From NCBI GenBank assembly GCA_000817115.1, contig JUEO01000001.1, forward strand, positions 1-64,000: a stretch of 64,000 nucleotides of DNA, written 5' to 3'. The notes beneath the pieces were generated by a model. The model was not told the DNA's origin, did not search any database, and saw only the letters and a list, made by a program, of their open reading frames with translations. This DNA is from a marine actinobacterium MedAcidi-G2B. Its GTDB lineage: Bacteria > Actinomycetota > Acidimicrobiia > Acidimicrobiales > MedAcidi-G1. Positions 60,744-64,000 of this stretch are shown piece after piece. How positions within the stretch are numbered: the first letter of the stretch is position 1; the number at the start of each line of letters is the position of its first letter. The translations under genes and the position numbers were made by a program.

Positions 60744-61532
60744 GTGAGCGAAGAAAACGGTAAAAAGCCTGCAGGGCAAGCGCTTCAAGAGCGGCTTGGT
60801 CAAGCAGGCGACCGCATGCAGGACTCCCAAGCTTGGGCATCGATTTTCCGCCCAGGATCTATTTTCCGCAAGGGATATAGCGATAGTCCAAGAAACAGGT
60901 CCTACGTGATCATGAATAGCGTCATGTATCACCTCCACCCAGTCAAAGTTAAGCGACATGCGGTAAAAGTTAGTTACACACTTTGCCTTGGTGGTCTTAG
61001 TTTCTTCTTGTTTATCCTCTTGACGGTTACAGGAATTTTCTTGATGTTCTTTTATCGACCTACAGCCGCACAGGCATGGGACGATATACAAATTCTTCAA
61101 ACCGCAGTTGGCTTTGGTCTATTGGTAAGAAATATGCATCGTTGGGCAGCTCACCTCATGGTTCTTACCGTTTTCTTACATATGGCAAGAGTTTTCTATC
61201 ACGGTGCCTACAAGCCACCAAGAGAATTCAACTGGGTTATTGGAGTTATGCTCTTGCAGTTAACTCTTCTACTTTCATTCACTGGATATCTTCTACCTTG
61301 GGATCAGTTAGCTCTTTGGGCAGTGACTGTGGGAACCAACATGATGGGATTTACTCCAGTTTTCGGGGAACAAGTCCGTTTCGTTTTACTAGGAGGCGTA
61401 GAAATCGGTACAGATACATTACTTCGATGGTATGTACTACACGTTTTGATGTTGCCCTTTGTAATCGTAATCTTCATGGCTATCCATTTCTGGCGCGTCC
61501 GTAAAGACGGCGGCATCTCAGGTCCGCTGTAG
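60744..61532 (+). CDS. Cytochrome b, b6-like N-terminal subunit
   Basis: 262 residues with four membrane helices. The heme ligands fit b6: RNMHRWAAHLMVLTVFLHMARVFYHG and LLRWYVLHVLMLPFVIVIFMAIHFWRVRKDGGISGPL, the latter almost the same as the end of chloroplast b6. In the first helix Cys81 (TLCLGGL) aligns with Cys35 of b6 (FYCLGGI), the covalent attachment point of heme c_i. It starts at GTG 60744. A split cytochrome b is unlike typical actinobacterial QcrB. Confidence 0.92.
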   Translation: MSEENGKKPAGQALQERLGQAGDRMQDSQAWASIFRPGSIFRKGYSDSPRNRSYVIMNSVMYHLHPVKVKRHAVKVSYTLCLGGLSFFLFILLTVTGIFLMFFYRPTAAQAWDDIQILQTAVGFGLLVRNMHRWAAHLMVLTVFLHMARVFYHGAYKPPREFNWVIGVMLLQLTLLLSFTGYLLPWDQLALWAVTVGTNMMGFTPVFGEQVRFVLLGGVEIGTDTLLRWYVLHVLMLPFVIVIFMAIHFWRVRKDGGISGPL

Positions 61533-61545
61533 GTAGGGGTATGAA

Positions 61546-62274
61546 GTGACAGAAATACCTGAACACCTACGTAAACGAGCGGAAGAAGCGCGCGCTAAAG
61601 CAGCTGGAACAAAAGGAGATAGTTCTTCATCTCCAGAATCAGACACACCAGTTGCTTCTGGTGAAGTCTCTTCAACTGATGAAAAAATTCCAGCTCATCT
61701 GCTTGATCGAGGGAAAGCGGCATCTGATCAACCAGCACCTGTTGAATCTTCTGATCCAGGTTTAGGAACGGGACCTGATGGTAATACTCAACGGTTGCTT
61801 GCCGTCGTAAAATCAGGATCCATTCAGGATACGAAAGCAACTCCTATAGATAAAGTTCACGTTTGGCCTCATCTTCTAGTAATTGAGTTTCTTGCAGCAC
61901 TGGGTATCACCTTATTTACTCTCTTGTTTTCAATTTTTGTTAATGCACCACTGCTAGAACTGGCAGACTTCAATAAAACACCTAACCCGTCAAAAGCTCC
62001 TTGGTACTTTCTTGGGCTCCAAGAACTTTTGACAATGTTCCACCCGATGGTTGCAGGGGTAACAATTCCAGGTATGGGACTTATTCTTTTAGTGATGGCC
62101 CCCTATATGGATAAAAACCCTTCAAGAAAGCCAGAAGACCGTAAGTTCGCTATCTCGCTCTGGACAGTACATTTAATGTTTTGGGCAGTGCTAGTGATGA
62201 TTGGGTCATTTTTCCGTGGCCCTGGTTTCAACTTCGTGTTCCCTTGGGACGCCGGACTTTTCTTCGAATTATGA
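61546..62274 (+). CDS. Cytochrome b C-terminal subunit (subunit IV-like)
   Basis: 242 residues. The N-terminal 80 are hydrophilic with two copies of a motif: MTEIPEHLRKRAEEARAK (1-18) and EKIPAHLLDRGKAAS (46-60). Three membrane helices follow. The quinol-site motif normally reads PEWY; here it is APWY (151-154, SKAPWYFLGLQELL), so the Qo glutamate is absent at that place. It ends FFRGPGFNFVFPWDAGLFFEL. Starts at GTG 61546. Confidence 0.9.
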   Translation: MTEIPEHLRKRAEEARAKAAGTKGDSSSSPESDTPVASGEVSSTDEKIPAHLLDRGKAASDQPAPVESSDPGLGTGPDGNTQRLLAVVKSGSIQDTKATPIDKVHVWPHLLVIEFLAALGITLFTLLFSIFVNAPLLELADFNKTPNPSKAPWYFLGLQELLTMFHPMVAGVTIPGMGLILLVMAPYMDKNPSRKPEDRKFAISLWTVHLMFWAVLVMIGSFFRGPGFNFVFPWDAGLFFEL

Positions 62275-62320
62275 GAACTGAACACATGCTTAATATTGAC
62301 TCAAGGACAAGGAGCTAACC

Positions 62321-63187
62321 ATGGTTATTGCTATTGCCATAATTATTCTTGTTCTTCTCTCAACAGTGCTTCTTGTAGGTGCCTCAAAACGTCGAGACCG
62401 TATCGCAACAGGACTATCAAAAGAAGCTAAGCAACGAGATAAATCCAATCCAGTTTTAACAGATATCCCCACTCAACCAAGTGGGCGTGAAGTAGAAGCA
62501 GCGGCAGTTGCTGCACGTAACGAAGTGCCAGCACCTGTAGTTGAATCAACTCCAGAAGAAACATTCGCTCCTCCTGATCCGCAAACTCTCGGAGTAACAC
62601 GGCGGCAATTCTTTAACCGAAGTCTTGTTGGAATGATGGGGTTTGGCTTGTCGGGATTTGGCGCCGCTTGTATCGCCTTTTTATGGCCACAAGGAGTAAG
62701 TGGATTCGGATCAAAAATAAAAGTTGGGAATATGGTTGAAATCTTGGCTGAAATTGATGCGAACAATGGGTTTCTCTATAAACCAGAAGGTCGCATGTGG
62801 GTAACTGCTTACCCCAATAATGCAGTTGAGAAGGCACGTAATGCTTATTCTCCCGCAGAATTAAGTGGTATGACTGCTGGAGTCGATCAAGGATTTGAAG
62901 CAGGAGTTGTTGCTCTCTACCAGAAATGCCCACATCTAGGTTGTAGAGTACCAAATTGCGTTTCTTCCCAATGGTTTGAATGTCCATGCCATGGGTCTCA
63001 GTACAACCAAGTTGGAGAAAAACGTGGCGGCCCAGCACCCCGAGGTATGGACCGGTTCGGAGTTTCAGTTGACAACGGAGTTTTAACTGTAAACACAGGA
63101 ATGATTGTTCAAGGTCCGCCAATCGGTATAAATACAACTGGTCAAGAAGCTGAAGGACCCAACTGCATAGGTCAGGCCGACCACTAG
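62321..63187 (+). CDS. Rieske iron-sulfur protein of the bc complex
   Basis: 288 residues. An N-terminal helix (VIAIAIIILVLLSTVLLVG), a linker, then a Tat-type segment TRRQFFNRSLVGMMGFGLSGFG with a second helix. The 2Fe-2S site is Cys203/His205 (CPHLGC, with Cys208) and Cys221/His224 (CPCHGS, with disulfide Cys223). The N-terminal helix before the Tat motif is a feature also seen in actinobacterial QcrA. Starts at ATG 62321. Confidence 0.94.
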   Translation: MVIAIAIIILVLLSTVLLVGASKRRDRIATGLSKEAKQRDKSNPVLTDIPTQPSGREVEAAAVAARNEVPAPVVESTPEETFAPPDPQTLGVTRRQFFNRSLVGMMGFGLSGFGAACIAFLWPQGVSGFGSKIKVGNMVEILAEIDANNGFLYKPEGRMWVTAYPNNAVEKARNAYSPAELSGMTAGVDQGFEAGVVALYQKCPHLGCRVPNCVSSQWFECPCHGSQYNQVGEKRGGPAPRGMDRFGVSVDNGVLTVNTGMIVQGPPIGINTTGQEAEGPNCIGQADH

Positions 63188-63215
63188 TCGCTGTTAAGGA
63201 GAAGTTAGAAACCAA

Positions 63216-64000
63216 ATGTCCCAAATGATCCTCGCTGCAAGCACCCAGAGAACAATAGGTGTAGTTATTGCATCTGTCGTCGCGGTCGGATTCTTGGTAT
63301 ATCTGCTTTTTAGTTTCCGTATTGGTAAAAAAGAAATCGGTTCAGAAATTGAAATTGCTGCAAATCGTAAGGAACATGCAGACGATGATGAACTCGAAAC
63401 ACGCAAACTCGATTCTCATCTTGGTTGGTCTCTCGTAACATTGGCAGCAATATCTATCATTCTTCCTTTGTATTGGCTAATGGAACCTGCCCGTCAAGAA
63501 AATGCTGAATATGGTTGGGTGAAGCGTTTTGAAAAACGAGGAGCTGCAGAATACGAAGAAGCATGCGCGGGTTGTCATGGACCTGGTGGTGTAGGAGGCT
63601 TAACCTCATACACACTTACAGATAGCAATGGAGGATTTGTCGCTCAAGTTGACTGGAAAGCGCCCGCACTTACCACAGTGCTTTCAAGATTTGATGAGTC
63701 TGAAGTAACACACATACTGAACTATGGACGCGGAGGAAGTCCAATGCCTGCTTGGGGACTTCCAGGAGGTGGCCCGCTTACCGAACAACAAATTCACCAA
63801 TTAGTGGTCTACTTACGTTCAATACAATTAGATCAGGAAGACATAATAACGCAAGTCAATTCTGGGTTAGCAGTAGGAGCACGAGTTATGGTTGCGGCTT
63901 CAAATCCTGAACTTTCTTCAGAAGAAATTGACACAGCTGTAGAAATTTGGTTGGAAGAAGCATCTCAACCAGAAAGTGAAAACTATTTGGACTATGGAGA
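63216..64000 (+). CDS. Membrane-bound cytochrome c of the bc operon, 3' end missing
   Basis: At least 261 residues; the frame runs off the window. Two membrane helices (TIGVVIASVVAVGFLVYLLFSF; LGWSLVTLAAISIILPLYWLM) precede one cytochrome c domain with CAGCH (117-121) and the Met-ligand segment GGSPMPAWGLPGGG. It starts at ATG 63216 with AAGGAG upstream at 63197. It likely carries electrons from the Rieske protein to the caa3 oxidase. Confidence 0.88.
   Translation, partial: MSQMILAASTQRTIGVVIASVVAVGFLVYLLFSFRIGKKEIGSEIEIAANRKEHADDDELETRKLDSHLGWSLVTLAAISIILPLYWLMEPARQENAEYGWVKRFEKRGAAEYEEACAGCHGPGGVGGLTSYTLTDSNGGFVAQVDWKAPALTTVLSRFDESEVTHILNYGRGGSPMPAWGLPGGGPLTEQQIHQLVVYLRSIQLDQEDIITQVNSGLAVGARVMVAASNPELSSEEIDTAVEIWLEEASQPESENYLDYG

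Overview
The window reads as a chromosomal segment of a low-GC, probably marine member of the Actinomycetota, most likely class Acidimicrobiia or a relative. The actinobacterial call rests on a WhiB7-type regulator, an MshA-type glycosyltransferase (mycothiol pathway), a ClpS-DUF2017 pair, a Rex-hemA-hemC-hemD order and an N-terminally ACT-fused malic enzyme. The class and the marine habitat are inferences from low GC, sulfatase-type genes and a split b6-type cytochrome b that is unlike the QcrB of Mycobacterium or Streptomyces. Genes are dense, with many 1-8 nt overlaps. No phage, transposase or CRISPR array was seen.

Layout. 1-1142: the 5' part of a secreted protein made of 115-residue repeats (minus strand, runs off the edge). 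1143-1821: AT-rich gap. 1822-5904: an Lrp/AsnC protein with a long acidic repeat tail, ACT-malic enzyme, enoyl-CoA hydratase family protein, acyl-CoA dehydrogenase. 5959-11299: arylsulfatase followed by a visibly GC-richer FG-GAP lipoprotein. 11346-15921: aldehyde dehydrogenase and a tiny membrane protein, a tyrosine phosphatase, three tRNAs (Phe, Asp, Glu), then ctaA-clpS-DUF2017. 15939-25776: SDR, ctaB and a large terminal-oxidase operon. 25787-30441: serS, a crcB pair, pdxH, a ccdA-like and a tlpA-like gene, whiB7. 30442-30808: a whiB7 leader that looks like a transcription attenuator. 30809-44680: mixed metabolism, including an arylsulfotransferase-type lipoprotein, two metallo-beta-lactamase-fold proteins, orn, dut, tRNA-Lys and a MOSC / D-threonine-aldolase-like / lactone-oxidase-like run. 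44822-49839: Nudix, histidine phosphatase, MoaD/ThiS, mshA-like, YbjN, proC, SAM hydroxide adenosyltransferase. 49898-55860: rex-hemA-hemC-hemD-hemB-hemL. 55868-58739: pgi and a geranylgeranyl-reductase-family protein. 58786-64000: a cytochrome bc-type complex with an embedded ferredoxin.

How it fits together. The respiratory genes dominate: heme synthesis (hem cluster), heme A/O synthesis (ctaA, ctaB), a caa3-type oxidase (ctaC with a fused cytochrome c, ctaD, ctaE, subunit IV, ctaG), cytochrome/thiol biogenesis (ccdA-like, tlpA-like) and a b6-type quinol:cytochrome c reductase. The encoded Rex repressor probably senses NADH/NAD+. Rex-operator-like 18-bp dyads sit just upstream of both the oxidase operon (17863-17880) and the bc operon (59780-59797).

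Most notable: (1) the oxidase operon begins with a second COX1-like and a second COX3-like gene whose metal-ligand histidines are mostly lost (17934-20026), plus an unrecognised membrane protein, ahead of the intact ctaC-D-E genes; (2) a whiB7 leader with a short upstream ORF, competing hairpins and a strong intrinsic terminator; (3) a b6-type complex with a cysteine at the heme c_i position, an altered PEWY motif, a two-cluster ferredoxin and a novel membrane subunit; (4) an N-terminal MTEIPEHL-type motif shared by two divergently transcribed respiratory proteins.
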